DNA of 64,000 nt from assembly GCA_017640605.1 (NCBI GenBank), contig JAEPQH010000004.1, positions 226,333 through 290,332 on the forward strand, written 5' to 3'. The notes below the pieces were generated by a model. The model made no database searches, was not told the DNA's origin, and saw only the letters and a list, made by a program, of their open reading frames with translations. Below, one piece after another: positions 1 to 9,529 of the stretch (positions within the stretch are counted from its first letter, which is position 1; each line of letters begins with the position of its first letter). The position numbers were made by a program, and so were the translations under genes. The stretch is from Balneolaceae bacterium. GTDB lineage: Bacteria; Bacteroidota; Rhodothermia; Balneolales; Balneolaceae.

Positions 1-384
1 TTGGCTATGATTCCCGATGTGAAAAAGCGTTACGGTGTGCTGAATGAAATCAATCAAGAAATTGTGCGCAAATTCCGCGAATACGATATTGAAATTCCAT
101 TTCCTCAGCGCGATATCAATTTCCGAAATCCTATGCCATCCGAAGCTTCGGATGAAGAAACCTCAAACAAAGGCCAACAAGAGAAAAATACCTCGGCTAA
201 AGATGGTGAAAAGAATTCCAATCAAAACAAAGAAAAGAAGGAAAAGAAAGAGCTGGAATCAGATTCATATTCGGATGTAGAGCGGAATCCAGATAAATAC
301 ACCAAAAAGAATCAAAGCAATACTGATGGGAATGAGGCTGATTCTGACGATACCGGCCTAAAAGACGATTCTGCAAAACAATGA
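1..384 (+). CDS. MscS-family mechanosensitive channel, C-terminal end (5' truncated by window)
   Basis: Only the last 127 codons are present. The frame is open at the left edge, so the TTG at base 1 is not taken as a start. The segment LNEINQEIVRKF followed by IEIPFPQRDI (residues about 14-40) is the pattern that closes the cytoplasmic beta domain of MscS-type small-conductance channels. These are inner-membrane proteins that release solutes under hypo-osmotic stress. After it comes a highly charged Lys/Glu/Asp/Ser/Asn tail of about 80 residues with no recognisable fold, probably disordered. The TGA stop overlaps the next ATG (ATGA), so the two genes are probably co-transcribed. Family assignment is fairly sure; the transmembrane part cannot be seen. 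Confidence 0.75.
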   Translation: MAMIPDVKKRYGVLNEINQEIVRKFREYDIEIPFPQRDINFRNPMPSEASDEETSNKGQQEKNTSAKDGEKNSNQNKEKKEKKELESDSYSDVERNPDKYTKKNQSNTDGNEADSDDTGLKDDSAKQ

Positions 385-1112
385 GTTTGATGCGATTTGG
401 CTATTTAGCTGCCCTCCTCTTTTGTTTGAGTACAGCAACTGCGAAAGCACAAAGTGACTCCTCGATTGTTTGGCAGCTTGTTACGTTTAATATTTTACCT
501 GGCCAGTACAATAACGTTATCGATTTATATCAACAGCAAGCAGTTCCGCTTTATGCAGAAAACGAAGAAATGCTACGTTTTCGCGGTTTTCGAGAGGTTG
601 AAAGTCCTGTTCCATTCGGATTAATGGTTCTTACCGAAATGCATGGGTTGGGAGGCATGGATGCTTCAAATAACCGATTAAGAGCTATTGCAGCAGAACA
701 AAATATTAGTGTTGGTAACTTGTATGGAAGGATTTCAGATCTAACAGCAGGGCATACCGATGAATTTGTACAATTGATCGCCGAGTGGAAAATAGAAGAC
801 CCGTTTACATCGAAATATCAAGTTTTCATTAGTTATGATATCGTAGCCGGAAAATCGACCGACTTTCGCCGCTTTGTGCATGAACAACTCATTCCGGCAG
901 AAAAGGAGCTAGGTTTACCGTCGAGTGGAGGAGAATACATCATTTCAGCTGGATGGCAATACGTGCGTGTATTCGGCATAGATACACTAAATGAATTTGG
1001 CGACTACATAGAGATGCTACATTCTAGAGACCTGGATAAAGCATTAGATCCGTTTATTGACAAGAAAAAGATTGTTATAAAAGGAGTGTTGCCTAATTTA
1101 TCTGTTCGGTAA
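381..1112 (+). CDS. Exported protein of unknown function, possible dimeric alpha-beta barrel (NIPSNAP-like)
   Basis: 243 residues. The start overlaps the stop of the channel gene by 4 bases (ATGA). Residues 1-24 form a classical signal peptide ending AKA-Q, so the product is periplasmic or exported. The mature part seems to hold two similar halves, each opening with a 'WQLVTFNILPG' or 'YQVFISYDIVAG' type strand followed by a helix. This is reminiscent of ferredoxin-like dimeric alpha-beta barrel proteins such as NIPSNAP, but no catalytic motif is visible. The fold idea is an inference from strand/helix rhythm only. Translational coupling to an MscS channel suggests co-expression, not a known joint function. 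Confidence 0.7.
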   Translation: MSLMRFGYLAALLFCLSTATAKAQSDSSIVWQLVTFNILPGQYNNVIDLYQQQAVPLYAENEEMLRFRGFREVESPVPFGLMVLTEMHGLGGMDASNNRLRAIAAEQNISVGNLYGRISDLTAGHTDEFVQLIAEWKIEDPFTSKYQVFISYDIVAGKSTDFRRFVHEQLIPAEKELGLPSSGGEYIISAGWQYVRVFGIDTLNEFGDYIEMLHSRDLDKALDPFIDKKKIVIKGVLPNLSVR

Positions 1113-1122
1113 CTCGCGTCAA

Positions 1123-2343
1123 CTACTTCATTTTTGCTTCCATCAAATTTATCAAATGTTGATTTCCCATTTGTTGGGCAAACTGGTAGGCAGAGAAAAC
1201 TTGTTCATCCTCGTTATAAAATTCTGCCCCTTTATTAATGAGTATTTCTGCAAATTCGGTATTCGAATACATAATTGCCCAAAGTAACGGCGAACCACCG
1301 TTTATCTCATCTTTTTGATTGATGTTGGCTCCGGCTTCGATCAACAATCTTCCAATAATTGTATTTCCACCAATAGCAGCACCAATAAGTGGAGTTAGTT
1401 TATATCGCTCACCCGCTAAATTTACATCCGCACCCCATTCTATGAGAAGCTCAACAATATCTGTGTGGCCAAACCGAGCAGCAAATGCAAGTGGTGATTG
1501 CCCGGCGCGATTTAACCGATTTACATCTGCGCCGTTTAGAATAAAATTTGCTGCGATTTGGATATTTCCATTGGCCGCTGCAATCTGTAAAAGTGGATTA
1601 TTTAATCCATCCCCGGAATTTGGATCCGTACCTTCGGCAAGTAATTCTAGAACTTGCGGTACATCCTCTTTGATAACTGCCTCAAGTAATAATTCATTTT
1701 GCCGGCTAAGGTCGTCCATCAGCTCTGTTTCTCTAAAAACCTGTAACACAGAATCTGCATGCCACAAACGAACTGTTACATCCACTGCATTGCCATGTAT
1801 ACTATTTATAGAAAGATCTGCCCCGCTGTTAATAAGTAACTCAAGTTGTTGTACATGACCATAATAAGCAGCCCAATTAAGTGCGGGATCTTTATTTAAA
1901 TCAAGAATGTTTACATCGGCATTTTGCGCAATTAAAAGTTTAGAAAATTCGGTGGATGGTTTAGAAACCGCATACATCAAAGGCGTACTTTCAAGTCCGC
2001 CCACTCTTTGTTGATTTACGTTTGCCCCGGCATTAATCAGTTGCTCAAAAGCTTCAATGTTATCTGCAATTATTGCTTTGTGTAGTGCCGAAAAGCCACT
2101 TTCGTCGTTAATATTTGGGTTAACATCCAGAGTGAGTAAATGAGCCAGTATTTTATTCGAACCTGAAGCAATACTTTGGTGCAAATAGAGGTCTGCTTGC
2201 TCACTATCAAATTGTGTAATGAAAGTGGTGAGATTATCTTCCAAAAATGTTTCCTGGCTTATTTCTTCTTGCGCTGCTAAAGAAGTGGATACGCTTAAAA
2301 TTAGAAATGCAGTTATGGTAACTCGAGCTTTAAAAAAACCCAT
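1123..2343 (-). CDS. Exported ankyrin-repeat protein
   Basis: 406 residues with an N-terminal signal peptide (about residues 1-24, ending SLAAQ). The rest is mostly ankyrin repeats of about 33 residues. Clear units include 'GFSALHKAIIADNIEAFEQL', 'TPLMYAVSKPS', 'DPALNWAAYYGHVQQLELLI', 'SPLAFAARFGHTDIVELLI' and 'TPLIGAAIGGNTIIGRLLI', each followed by xxGAdvN-type turns. About eight or nine units can be counted. Ankyrin stacks bind other proteins; the signal peptide puts this one in the periplasm or outside. It is convergent with the upstream exported gene, with only 10 bases between the stops, and no terminator is obvious there. The binding partner is unknown. Confidence 0.85.
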   Translation of the reverse strand: MGFFKARVTITAFLILSVSTSLAAQEEISQETFLEDNLTTFITQFDSEQADLYLHQSIASGSNKILAHLLTLDVNPNINDESGFSALHKAIIADNIEAFEQLINAGANVNQQRVGGLESTPLMYAVSKPSTEFSKLLIAQNADVNILDLNKDPALNWAAYYGHVQQLELLINSGADLSINSIHGNAVDVTVRLWHADSVLQVFRETELMDDLSRQNELLLEAVIKEDVPQVLELLAEGTDPNSGDGLNNPLLQIAAANGNIQIAANFILNGADVNRLNRAGQSPLAFAARFGHTDIVELLIEWGADVNLAGERYKLTPLIGAAIGGNTIIGRLLIEAGANINQKDEINGGSPLLWAIMYSNTEFAEILINKGAEFYNEDEQVFSAYQFAQQMGNQHLINLMEAKMK

Positions 2344-2434
2344 TGATGAAAACTCCCCGATTATTTTGGTTTAATAGTTAATGCAACGCCTGTTTTTTTG
2401 AAATCTTGCCTTGATAGGAAATCAACTTTACCTC

Positions 2435-2472
2435 AAAAAAAAAGCCACTCCCAAATTGAATTGGAAGTGGCT
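2435..2472 (-). terminator. Rho-independent terminator of the VPS10-like gene
   Basis: Read on the minus strand, AGCCACTTCC (2472-2463), a loop of about 10 bases and GGGAGTGGCT (2452-2443) form a 10-bp stem with one mismatch or wobble. It is followed at once by a run of about nine T. It lies about 22 bases past the stop at 2495. Confidence 0.85.
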
Positions 2473-2494
2473 ACAAAATAGTGTGTAATCAACC

Positions 2495-5400
2495 TTATCG
2501 ATTAATTGGTACGGAAGGATTCTCAATTTCCTCGATTACCTGTTCGTACTCGCCGTTCCAGATCGCCTGGAGTTTTTCTAGCTGAACATCCACTTTTGCT
2601 GCTAAATCTTCAAACACTGCATACTGTTGAGCGGTTGGGCGCCCGTAACCGGTTGCAACAGTGCTTTTTAATGCTGCTAATTTGTTGTTGAGCTTGATTG
2701 GGAAGTTTAACACATCCTGAATTGCTTCCGCTTTAGTTTGTACTAATTCTTGTTCAATCTCGCTAATTGCTTGCGTCAATTCTTTAACACGTTCGCTAAG
2801 TGCTTCATTGCCTTTTATTTCTGCCATCATACTATTGATTTCGCTGGTAACAGATCGTATTTCGTTGATCGCTTTGTGCGTTGTATCTAGCTTGGCATTT
2901 ATGGTTTGAATCAATTCAAATTGTGCAATCAAGTCTTCTTGCGATACATCGACCAATCGTGGATCCTTTTTCACTTCGAACTGCTGCTCGCCAACCATTT
3001 CTTCTCCAATATGCATGCGCACCGTATAAGTTCCTGGCACCGCCATTGGGCCGGAAGTATTTCCTGCCCACAGAATTTGGCGACCGTCAAGATTTGTTAC
3101 ACCCGGATAGCGAAGGTTCCAAACAAATTTATTTAACCCTGCTTTATTTGGAACCACACTTGGTCGGGTTCGCCCCTCTTCCTCATAAAACAATGGTGAT
3201 TCCTTCACAGCTCTTCCTCTCGTGTCTTCCATGCTTGAGTAGGTTTGAATGGTATTACCACGCATATCTAGGAACTCGAGTTTAATTTCGGATTCCTGCT
3301 CTTTATCGAGTTTAAAGAATACTACCGCACCATTCTCCGGATTTTTTCCTGAGGTTGGAGATGGACCTCCCCAGCTTGAGCCACCGTATAAATAAGTATC
3401 CTCCGGATCGAATAAGTGACGATCTGCTTTAGCAATCTCGTCCGTCATTTGATGAAGTACCGGTAAGTCATCTAAAATCCAAAAAGAACGCCCTTGTGTA
3501 GCTACAATCAGATCTTTATCCCGCTTATGAACGGCTAAATCTGTAATTGGTGTAGCCGGCAAATTCATTTGAAGTGGTTGCCAATCGTCGCCGGCGTTGA
3601 AAGAAACGTACACCCCGGTTTCTGTTCCTGCATAAAGCAAACCCGCTTTATTTGGATCTTCACGCACAACTCGTGTAAAGTCCATATCCGGAATTCCATC
3701 CGTTATTTTATCCCAGCTTCTACCGTAGTTTGTAGTACGGTAAATCATAGGTTGGAAATCACCAAATTTGTACCGAGTTGCTGCAAAATATGCCGTTCCG
3801 GGATCATGTTGCGAGGCATCTAAAATACTAATCATAGATTCGGGTAAACCTCGTGGCGTTACATTATCCCAGGTTTCGCCATTATCACGGCTAATATGAA
3901 TCAATCCGTCGTCTGATCCAGCCCAAAGTAAACCGGGTTCGATTTCCGATTCCACAAAAGTGAAAATGGTATTGTAGTATTCTACCGAGGTATCATCTTT
4001 GGTGATCGGTCCACCGGATTCGCCTTGCTTAGATTTATCATTTCTGGTTAAATCCGGGCTGATATCTTCCCAACTCATTCCCTCATCAGTAGAGCGATGT
4101 ACGTACTGCGAGGTTGCATACAGCACATCAGGATTATGAGGAGAGATAATTATCGGGAAGGTCCACTGAAAACGGTATTTCAACTGATCGGCTCCCGAAC
4201 CCATCGGATTATCCGGCCAGATATCAATACGATCGTTTAACCGAAGATTTGCATCATAACGGGAAAGAGAACCTCCGTAACAACCACCATAAGTTACATC
4301 GTGATTTTCTGGATCAACAGCGATGTAGCCAGATTCACAACCTGCTACCGGCCACCAATCATCCTCATCGATACCCGATGAATTGGTACGGCTCATTATG
4401 GCAAAGGTAGAGTTATCCTGTTGTGCGCCATAAATCATGTATGGAAATTGATTGTCTACCGCCACTTGGTAAATCTGTGCTGTGGCAGAAGTATGATAAG
4501 ATGTCCAGGTTTTTCCTCCGTTGTATGTAACCTGTCCACCGCCGTCATCACCAATTACCATTCGATTTGGGTTATTGCTGGCAATCCATAAATCATGATG
4601 ATCGGCGTGCGGAGTTCGAATTCTGCTAAAAGTTTTTCCGCCGTCGATAGATTTCCAGAAACCAACATTCAGCACATAAACTACATCTTCGTTCTGTGTG
4701 TCAGCAATTACTTTTGAGTAGTACCATGCACGCTGCCTTAGATTTCTGTCGGCACTCACTCGGGTCCAAGTTGCGCCTGCATCTTCACTTCTAAATAAAC
4801 CACCACCACGTGCATTTTCAACAATTGCGAACACACGATCGGAGTTTACCGGAGATACCGAAACTCCAATTTTTCCTACCATTCCTTTTGGCAGACCTGG
4901 GTTACGAGTAATTTCTGTCCAGCTTTCGCCACCATCGGTGCTTTTAAATAAACCGCTGCCCTCACCACCACTACTCATTTCGTATTCATTTCGGTAGGCT
5001 TCCCACATGGCTGCATACAAAATTCGTGGGTTATTTGGATCTACAGCGATATCTACAGCGCCGGTTTTATTATCTCTAAATAGAACTTTATTCCAGGTTT
5101 TGCCGCCATCAGTGGTTTTGTATACACCTCGATCGGCGCTCTCAACGTTTCCAAATAATTTTCCCATTGCTGCGATCCAAACAACATCTGGGTTGGTTGG
5201 GTGGATTTCGATGTCGCCAATAAACTGCGTGTTGCCCAAGCCTAAATATTGCCAGGTTTTTCCTGCATCGGTTGAGCGGTACATTCCATCGCCGGCACTC
5301 ATATTACCACGAATGTCCGTTTCGCCCATTCCGGCATAAATTACATTCGGATCAGAATCTGCCACATCTATTGCTCCAACCGATCCCGTTTTGAAATATC

Positions 5401-5686
5401 CATCGGTAATATTTTCCCAGGTATTTCCTCCGTCTATGGTTTTGTATACTCCACCACCGGTATAGCCTACATAGTAGATATAGGGCTGATCATCATGCCC
5501 GGCTACAGCTACTGATCGACCTCCTCTAAATGGACCAATTTCCCGATATTCCAAATCCTGAAATAACGAAGATTCAAATTGGGGTGAATTGGTTTCGGCG
5601 CCATGGCCAAAAACCTGAGCTTGTGAAGTTTCTGCCATACACAGAGCAAGCAAAAAGCAGATTGCAAGACTTAAAAATCGCTTCAT
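2495..5686 (-). CDS. Secreted VPS10/sortilin-type BNR beta-propeller protein (glycosyl hydrolase-like)
   Basis: 1063 residues. A signal peptide covers about residues 1-23 (ending TSQA-Q). From about residue 40 to 740 the protein is built of Asp-box (BNR) repeats such as 'YKTIDGGNTWENI', 'YRSTDAGKTWQYL', 'FKSTDGGESWTEI' and 'YRTTNYGRSWDKI', the signature of the sortilin/VPS10 ten-bladed propeller. The last 200 residues hold a helical, Gln/Glu/Lys-rich region, probably coiled coil. Close relatives are common in Bacteroidota-type genomes and are usually annotated as glycosyl hydrolases or sialidase-like proteins without proven activity. I see no sialidase Arg triad and would not assign a substrate. 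The gene stands alone: 111 bases separate it from the upstream tonB, and it has its own terminator. Confidence 0.9.
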   Translation of the reverse strand: MKRFLSLAICFLLALCMAETSQAQVFGHGAETNSPQFESSLFQDLEYREIGPFRGGRSVAVAGHDDQPYIYYVGYTGGGVYKTIDGGNTWENITDGYFKTGSVGAIDVADSDPNVIYAGMGETDIRGNMSAGDGMYRSTDAGKTWQYLGLGNTQFIGDIEIHPTNPDVVWIAAMGKLFGNVESADRGVYKTTDGGKTWNKVLFRDNKTGAVDIAVDPNNPRILYAAMWEAYRNEYEMSSGGEGSGLFKSTDGGESWTEITRNPGLPKGMVGKIGVSVSPVNSDRVFAIVENARGGGLFRSEDAGATWTRVSADRNLRQRAWYYSKVIADTQNEDVVYVLNVGFWKSIDGGKTFSRIRTPHADHHDLWIASNNPNRMVIGDDGGGQVTYNGGKTWTSYHTSATAQIYQVAVDNQFPYMIYGAQQDNSTFAIMSRTNSSGIDEDDWWPVAGCESGYIAVDPENHDVTYGGCYGGSLSRYDANLRLNDRIDIWPDNPMGSGADQLKYRFQWTFPIIISPHNPDVLYATSQYVHRSTDEGMSWEDISPDLTRNDKSKQGESGGPITKDDTSVEYYNTIFTFVESEIEPGLLWAGSDDGLIHISRDNGETWDNVTPRGLPESMISILDASQHDPGTAYFAATRYKFGDFQPMIYRTTNYGRSWDKITDGIPDMDFTRVVREDPNKAGLLYAGTETGVYVSFNAGDDWQPLQMNLPATPITDLAVHKRDKDLIVATQGRSFWILDDLPVLHQMTDEIAKADRHLFDPEDTYLYGGSSWGGPSPTSGKNPENGAVVFFKLDKEQESEIKLEFLDMRGNTIQTYSSMEDTRGRAVKESPLFYEEEGRTRPSVVPNKAGLNKFVWNLRYPGVTNLDGRQILWAGNTSGPMAVPGTYTVRMHIGEEMVGEQQFEVKKDPRLVDVSQEDLIAQFELIQTINAKLDTTHKAINEIRSVTSEINSMMAEIKGNEALSERVKELTQAISEIEQELVQTKAEAIQDVLNFPIKLNNKLAALKSTVATGYGRPTAQQYAVFEDLAAKVDVQLEKLQAIWNGEYEQVIEEIENPSVPINR

Positions 5687-5797
5687 AAGTATCCCGTTTA
5701 TTTTAAATGATTAGCGCGAAGAGCGGTTTAGAATTACCGAAGGTAGGTATTCAGAATCAAGATGTCGGTAAAAAATTGTGAAGGGGAGACAGAAGCA

Positions 5798-6616
5798 TTA
5801 ATTAAACACAAAGCGAAAGGTAATCGAACCCCATTGTATGGTTTGCGGTACGCCACCCGGTAAACGAGAAAAACGCCATGTTCTAAGCGTGCTCATTACC
5901 TCGCGTTCTAACTCTGGGCTCATTTTTTTGATCGGAATAATTCGTCCAACCGTTCCATTAGGTCGTACTTCGAAGCGAACAGTTATAACCGCTTCTGTAT
6001 TTGCAGTATTAGTAGGGAGAGGCTGAACCATGGGTGCACGTTCGATATCACCTTCCCACTTTAGCTCATATGGGGCTGTTTTGTCATCATCATTACCAAG
6101 ACCCTGATCGGAGTCGGTTTCGCCGGTGGCGCCTTCAACATCGCCACTTTCTTCCTCACCTTCTTGCGTGTCGATATCTTCTTTGGCAACCGGAGCTATT
6201 TCAATTTCTTCTTCGGTATTTTCTTCGGCAGTTTGGGTAGGATCTATTTCCTCGGTTACCGGCGTTTCGATGGCTTCTTCAATTACATCCTCAACTTCAT
6301 CAGGTAAATCAACCGGCTTGGTATCTTCTTGTGCGGTAGTTTCGGGGATGTCTTCCGGTTCCGGGGTTTCTTCGGTGGGTTCTTCCGTTTCTACTTCTGA
6401 TGGATTTGGACGAGTTGCCACTTGTTCATCTTCAACTTCCGAAAACTCGGTTAATCGCCCGGTTTGAAACTCGCCAAACTCAACTTCTATAAAAGACGGG
6501 CGAATGTTCCTTCCCATATCGATGGTAAACCAAAGAGAGAATGCAATCAGCACTGCGGCAACACTGATGGTTGCAAATAATGCGCGAGTATCGTCTTTTG
6601 TGAATTGAGGATCCAT
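5798..6616 (-). CDS. tonB: TonB-family energy transducer with acidic linker
   Basis: 272 residues. One transmembrane helix near residues 13-32 anchors the protein in the inner membrane. A long Glu/Pro/Thr-rich linker (about 45-165) spans the periplasm. The last 85 residues are a TonB C-terminal domain with the core 'AVITVRFEVRPNGTVGRI' and a terminal strand ending FRFVFN. The linker is acidic (repeated EEPEE/TPEPED-like runs) rather than the usual Lys-Pro type. It is the last gene of a minus-strand operon, 6 bases after exbD, and would use the proton-motive force gathered by ExbB/ExbD to energise an outer-membrane barrel. The outer-membrane protein gene at the head of the same operon is the obvious candidate partner. 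Confidence 0.88.
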   Translation of the reverse strand: MDPQFTKDDTRALFATISVAAVLIAFSLWFTIDMGRNIRPSFIEVEFGEFQTGRLTEFSEVEDEQVATRPNPSEVETEEPTEETPEPEDIPETTAQEDTKPVDLPDEVEDVIEEAIETPVTEEIDPTQTAEENTEEEIEIAPVAKEDIDTQEGEEESGDVEGATGETDSDQGLGNDDDKTAPYELKWEGDIERAPMVQPLPTNTANTEAVITVRFEVRPNGTVGRIIPIKKMSPELEREVMSTLRTWRFSRLPGGVPQTIQWGSITFRFVFN

Positions 6617-6622
6617 ATTACT

Positions 6623-7039
6623 TTAAAGTGAACCTTGTTCGGTGGCCATTACCAATCGCAAATTCAATGCCTTTCCAATGTTCAACACACGAACGGCATC
6701 GTCAACAGTTGCGTCTTTGTCTGCCCTAAGTACGATGGTGCCTTCAGGTTTAGTATTTCGTGCTTCGCGGATGGCGCCGGCAAGCGAGCCTCGTGCGGTC
6801 AGTTCTCCCTCCACATAAAATTCGCCATCATTAGTTATGGCTACCGAAATATATTCTGCTTGTGTTACCGCGCCACTTTCTGCTTTTGGAATATTCACTT
6901 GAATACCAAAGTTGGTAACAAACGATGAAGTGAGCAAAAAGAAGATCAGTAAGAGCAGTACAATATCCGTTAACGACGACTGTGAAAACAGCGACAATGG
7001 AGTTAAACGTTTATCACCTCTTCTGAAATCGCGTGCCAT
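6623..7039 (-). CDS. exbD: ExbD/TolR-family biopolymer transport protein
   Basis: 138 residues. A short basic N-terminus is followed by one transmembrane helix containing the conserved Asp ('LTDIVLLLLIFFLLTSSF', about residues 23-41). That Asp is the proton-relay residue of the ExbD/TolR family. The remainder is the periplasmic domain, ending with the typical 'GTIVLRADKDATVDDAVRVL' strand-helix unit. The start follows the exbB stop by a single base, so the genes are translationally coupled. With ExbB it forms the inner-membrane motor that drives the TonB encoded next. A TolR-type envelope-division role is the alternative, but the adjacent tonB favours ExbD. Confidence 0.9.
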   Translation of the reverse strand: MARDFRRGDKRLTPLSLFSQSSLTDIVLLLLIFFLLTSSFVTNFGIQVNIPKAESGAVTQAEYISVAITNDGEFYVEGELTARGSLAGAIREARNTKPEGTIVLRADKDATVDDAVRVLNIGKALNLRLVMATEQGSL

Positions 7040-7040
7040 A

Positions 7041-7745
7041 TCAGCTCTGTTTTTTGGGTGCAGGTGATTGAAGAAGGTCTATAAAATCAGCCGAGGCATT
7101 TTCGAGTTCAAATATCGAACGATTGATTTTACCCAGCAGGAAGTTGTAAAAGCCGAACGCGATCAAACCAACAATTAAACCCGCAGCGGTTGTAATCAAT
7201 GCTTCCCAAATACCACCCGCAAGTGCACTAGGGTTTACATTACCCTGCAGCGATTGAATATCCATAAAGGCCTCGATCATACCGGTTACTGTTCCTGTAA
7301 ACCCAATTAATGGCGCCACACCGGCAATAGTTGCCAGCCAGTTCATGCGTTTTTCAAGAAAAAAGATTTCCTTTTTGCCTGCATTGTCAATCGCGTCTTC
7401 GATATCGCGAATGGGTCGACCTAATCGCTTAATTCCTGCTTTGATAATTCTGGCGAGCGGTTTATCAAAGTCCTCGCAATAGGCAATAGCATCACTCTGA
7501 CGGCCGGTTTTCAGCATTCCTTCGATGGTGCCCAAAAAGCGTTGGGTATCGGTATGGGAGCGAGTTAGGGCGCTCCATCGCTCAAAAATCACATAAAAAG
7601 AAATCAAGAAGAGGATAAAGATGGGGATCATCAGGATGCCACCCTCTACCATTAAATCGAAAAATGTGATGGTTTCTCCCTCCAACGACGTTGCCAGAGA
7701 ATCGACCGAGGCAACGGATTCCTGAATAAGAAATGCGTAATTCAT
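7041..7745 (-). CDS. exbB: MotA/TolQ/ExbB-family proton channel
   Basis: 234 residues with three predicted membrane helices (about 30-52, 140-165 and 183-208). The conserved MotA/TolQ/ExbB block 'WLATIAGVAPLIGFTGTVTG' is clear around residues 136-156, followed by 'ALITTAAGLIVGLIAFGFYN'. The protein assembles with ExbD as the proton-conducting part of the TonB energiser complex. Eight bases separate it from the stop of the HU-SPOR gene upstream, and one base from exbD. No anomalies in length or motifs. Confidence 0.92.
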   Translation of the reverse strand: MNYAFLIQESVASVDSLATSLEGETITFFDLMVEGGILMIPIFILFLISFYVIFERWSALTRSHTDTQRFLGTIEGMLKTGRQSDAIAYCEDFDKPLARIIKAGIKRLGRPIRDIEDAIDNAGKKEIFFLEKRMNWLATIAGVAPLIGFTGTVTGMIEAFMDIQSLQGNVNPSALAGGIWEALITTAAGLIVGLIAFGFYNFLLGKINRSIFELENASADFIDLLQSPAPKKQS

Positions 7746-7753
7746 GTAGATGA

Positions 7754-9526
7754 TTAGTTAATTTTTTTAATGAAGTAGTTATCAGGTAATAGCGTTTCAA
7801 TTTCTTCGGCAGCTACGGCAGCGTCAAATAACGAAGCAAACTGCCCTAAACTTACTCTCCAGAGTGTGCCATATCGCTCGCTTTCGATTGGAGCCACAAT
7901 AGCTCGATAACCGTCGTTCTGTAATTTTTGTTGTTCAGAAAGTGCGTTTTGTTGATTGCTGAGTGAATACATCACAATCGTATAGCCATCCATTCCATCT
8001 GCCGAAAGTGCACCGGTAAGGCCATATTTCTCGGCTTCATTACTGGTTTGATTTTGCATAGGCTGTGTATTTTCAACTACCGGAGGCGCAGCTTGTTCCT
8101 GATTTGTTGCCGGTTCTTCTGTTTGTGAAGTCTCCGTTGGTGTTTCAGAAACCGGATCAGTGACAGGGGTTGGGGTAGTTTCAACCACCGGAGGTGGCGT
8201 GGCCGGTTGAGATGTTGTAGCAACGGTAGAAGTGCTCGGCGAAATAAATGGAATGTTTAAGATATTGAAATAGCCTAAGCCAACTACACCGCCACCAAGT
8301 ACAACTATGATTAGAACCACCCATAACCAAGCGGGGGCTGCTTCGGAATTTTTACTGGCCTTAATCGGCTTTTCCTTCTTTTTGGTTTTCGTTTCTTTTT
8401 CTTCCGGCTCTTTGTTTGCCTCAGCTTTTTGATCGGTATCGGTAGGATCGTCGGTAGTAATATTTTTTATAACCGGTACGATTTCGGTGTCATCGAATTC
8501 TTCCATTCTAAGTACACTTTCATCCACCTGATCATCTTCCAGGTTCATGAATGGATCTTCAAAATCTAAATCGACTTCTTTTTCCAGTTCCAGATCGTTT
8601 TCAGTGTTGTCTTCCGGTTCCGGATCCTCTTCATCAGGCTCTTTCTTTTCTGCTTCATTCTCTGCGCTAATGGAGTTTAAATCTGCTGCGATATAATCAT
8701 CTTCACCATCTTCTTGTGGAACTTCGGCGTAGTCAATCACAGCGTCAGTGTCGTCTAAACCGAGCGTTTCTTCGGTCATATCATCATTCAACAACCCATC
8801 CGATTCCATTTCGGCAAATACATCATCTAATAACTCGTCGGTATCCTTCTCGTCATTTTCCTCGGAATCAGAATCCCCACCCATAAACGCTGCAACTTCT
8901 GCATCGAGGTCGTTGCTGTTTGCTTCTTCTTGATCTGTATCAGCAAAAACGTCGTCGAAACCGTCAAATTCGTTTTCATCAGAAGTATCTATACCTTCGT
9001 CCTCTTCGATCGGCTTTTCGTAATCCTGTCCCATCAAACTGGCAAACAATCGATCAGCACTTTCATCTTCTTTATGGGCTTCAACTCCCCACATTTCAGG
9101 ACCGGGATCTTCGGCCGGTTCTAAATCCGGATCGTTAATATCATCATCAATCAGTCCCGCAAAGCGAGTCCCTAAATCTTTGCCAACCGGTTTTTTTGCC
9201 TCCAGATCTATCTCTTCGGCACCGCTTTCATCATCAAGTCCTTCAAAAGGATCATCAAAACTTGGAGCCGGTTCGTCTAGCTCGATGGGCTCCATTCCAA
9301 CATATTTGAAATTGATTTCTGTCTCTAGTTCTTTCGAAGGGATAAACATTATGCGATTTCCCAGGCTACTAAAGATCCCAAATCCTTCGATTTCGTAGGC
9401 TTCGTCGTCACTCAACGATTGCTTAATGTCGGCAATCAGTTCGTTAAGTTGTTTTTCGGTAGTTTCGGCATCCAATCCGGAGGCTTCTGCAAGTAAATCA
9501 AGTAGTTGCTGATGATCGATATGCAT
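7754..9526 (-). CDS. HU-like domain / transmembrane / SPOR-domain protein
   Basis: 590 residues in four parts. Residues 1 to about 85 look like an HU/IHF-type fold of the Bacteroidota variety ('EIEGFGIFSSLGNRIMFIP' resembles the HU beta-arm region). About 86-355 is extremely acidic (long Asp/Glu tracts) and low in complexity. A basic patch (KKKEKPIKASK) precedes one transmembrane helix at about 400-424. After a Pro/Thr/Gln linker, the last 76 residues are a SPOR domain (from YTIVMYSLS to the C-terminus), a fold that binds denuded septal peptidoglycan. The topology would place the HU-like part in the cytoplasm and SPOR in the periplasm, so the protein could tie nucleoid or cytosolic partners to cell-wall division sites. 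Whether the HU part binds DNA is doubtful given the acidity. It sits 3 bases after a stand-alone HU gene and 8 before exbB. Confidence 0.85.
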   Translation of the reverse strand: MHIDHQQLLDLLAEASGLDAETTEKQLNELIADIKQSLSDDEAYEIEGFGIFSSLGNRIMFIPSKELETEINFKYVGMEPIELDEPAPSFDDPFEGLDDESGAEEIDLEAKKPVGKDLGTRFAGLIDDDINDPDLEPAEDPGPEMWGVEAHKEDESADRLFASLMGQDYEKPIEEDEGIDTSDENEFDGFDDVFADTDQEEANSNDLDAEVAAFMGGDSDSEENDEKDTDELLDDVFAEMESDGLLNDDMTEETLGLDDTDAVIDYAEVPQEDGEDDYIAADLNSISAENEAEKKEPDEEDPEPEDNTENDLELEKEVDLDFEDPFMNLEDDQVDESVLRMEEFDDTEIVPVIKNITTDDPTDTDQKAEANKEPEEKETKTKKKEKPIKASKNSEAAPAWLWVVLIIVVLGGGVVGLGYFNILNIPFISPSTSTVATTSQPATPPPVVETTPTPVTDPVSETPTETSQTEEPATNQEQAAPPVVENTQPMQNQTSNEAEKYGLTGALSADGMDGYTIVMYSLSNQQNALSEQQKLQNDGYRAIVAPIESERYGTLWRVSLGQFASLFDAAVAAEEIETLLPDNYFIKKIN

Positions 9527-9529
9527 GCT

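Noticed and set aside
1319..1858. 179-codon frame antisense to the ankyrin gene
   Set aside because: Mirrors repeat codons of the real gene; no signal, motif or start site.
5798..7745. Tol system (tolQ/tolR/tolA) instead of exbB/exbD/tonB
   Set aside because: The third gene ends in a TonB C-terminal domain and no TolB or Pal is adjacent, though a Tol-like role cannot be fully excluded.
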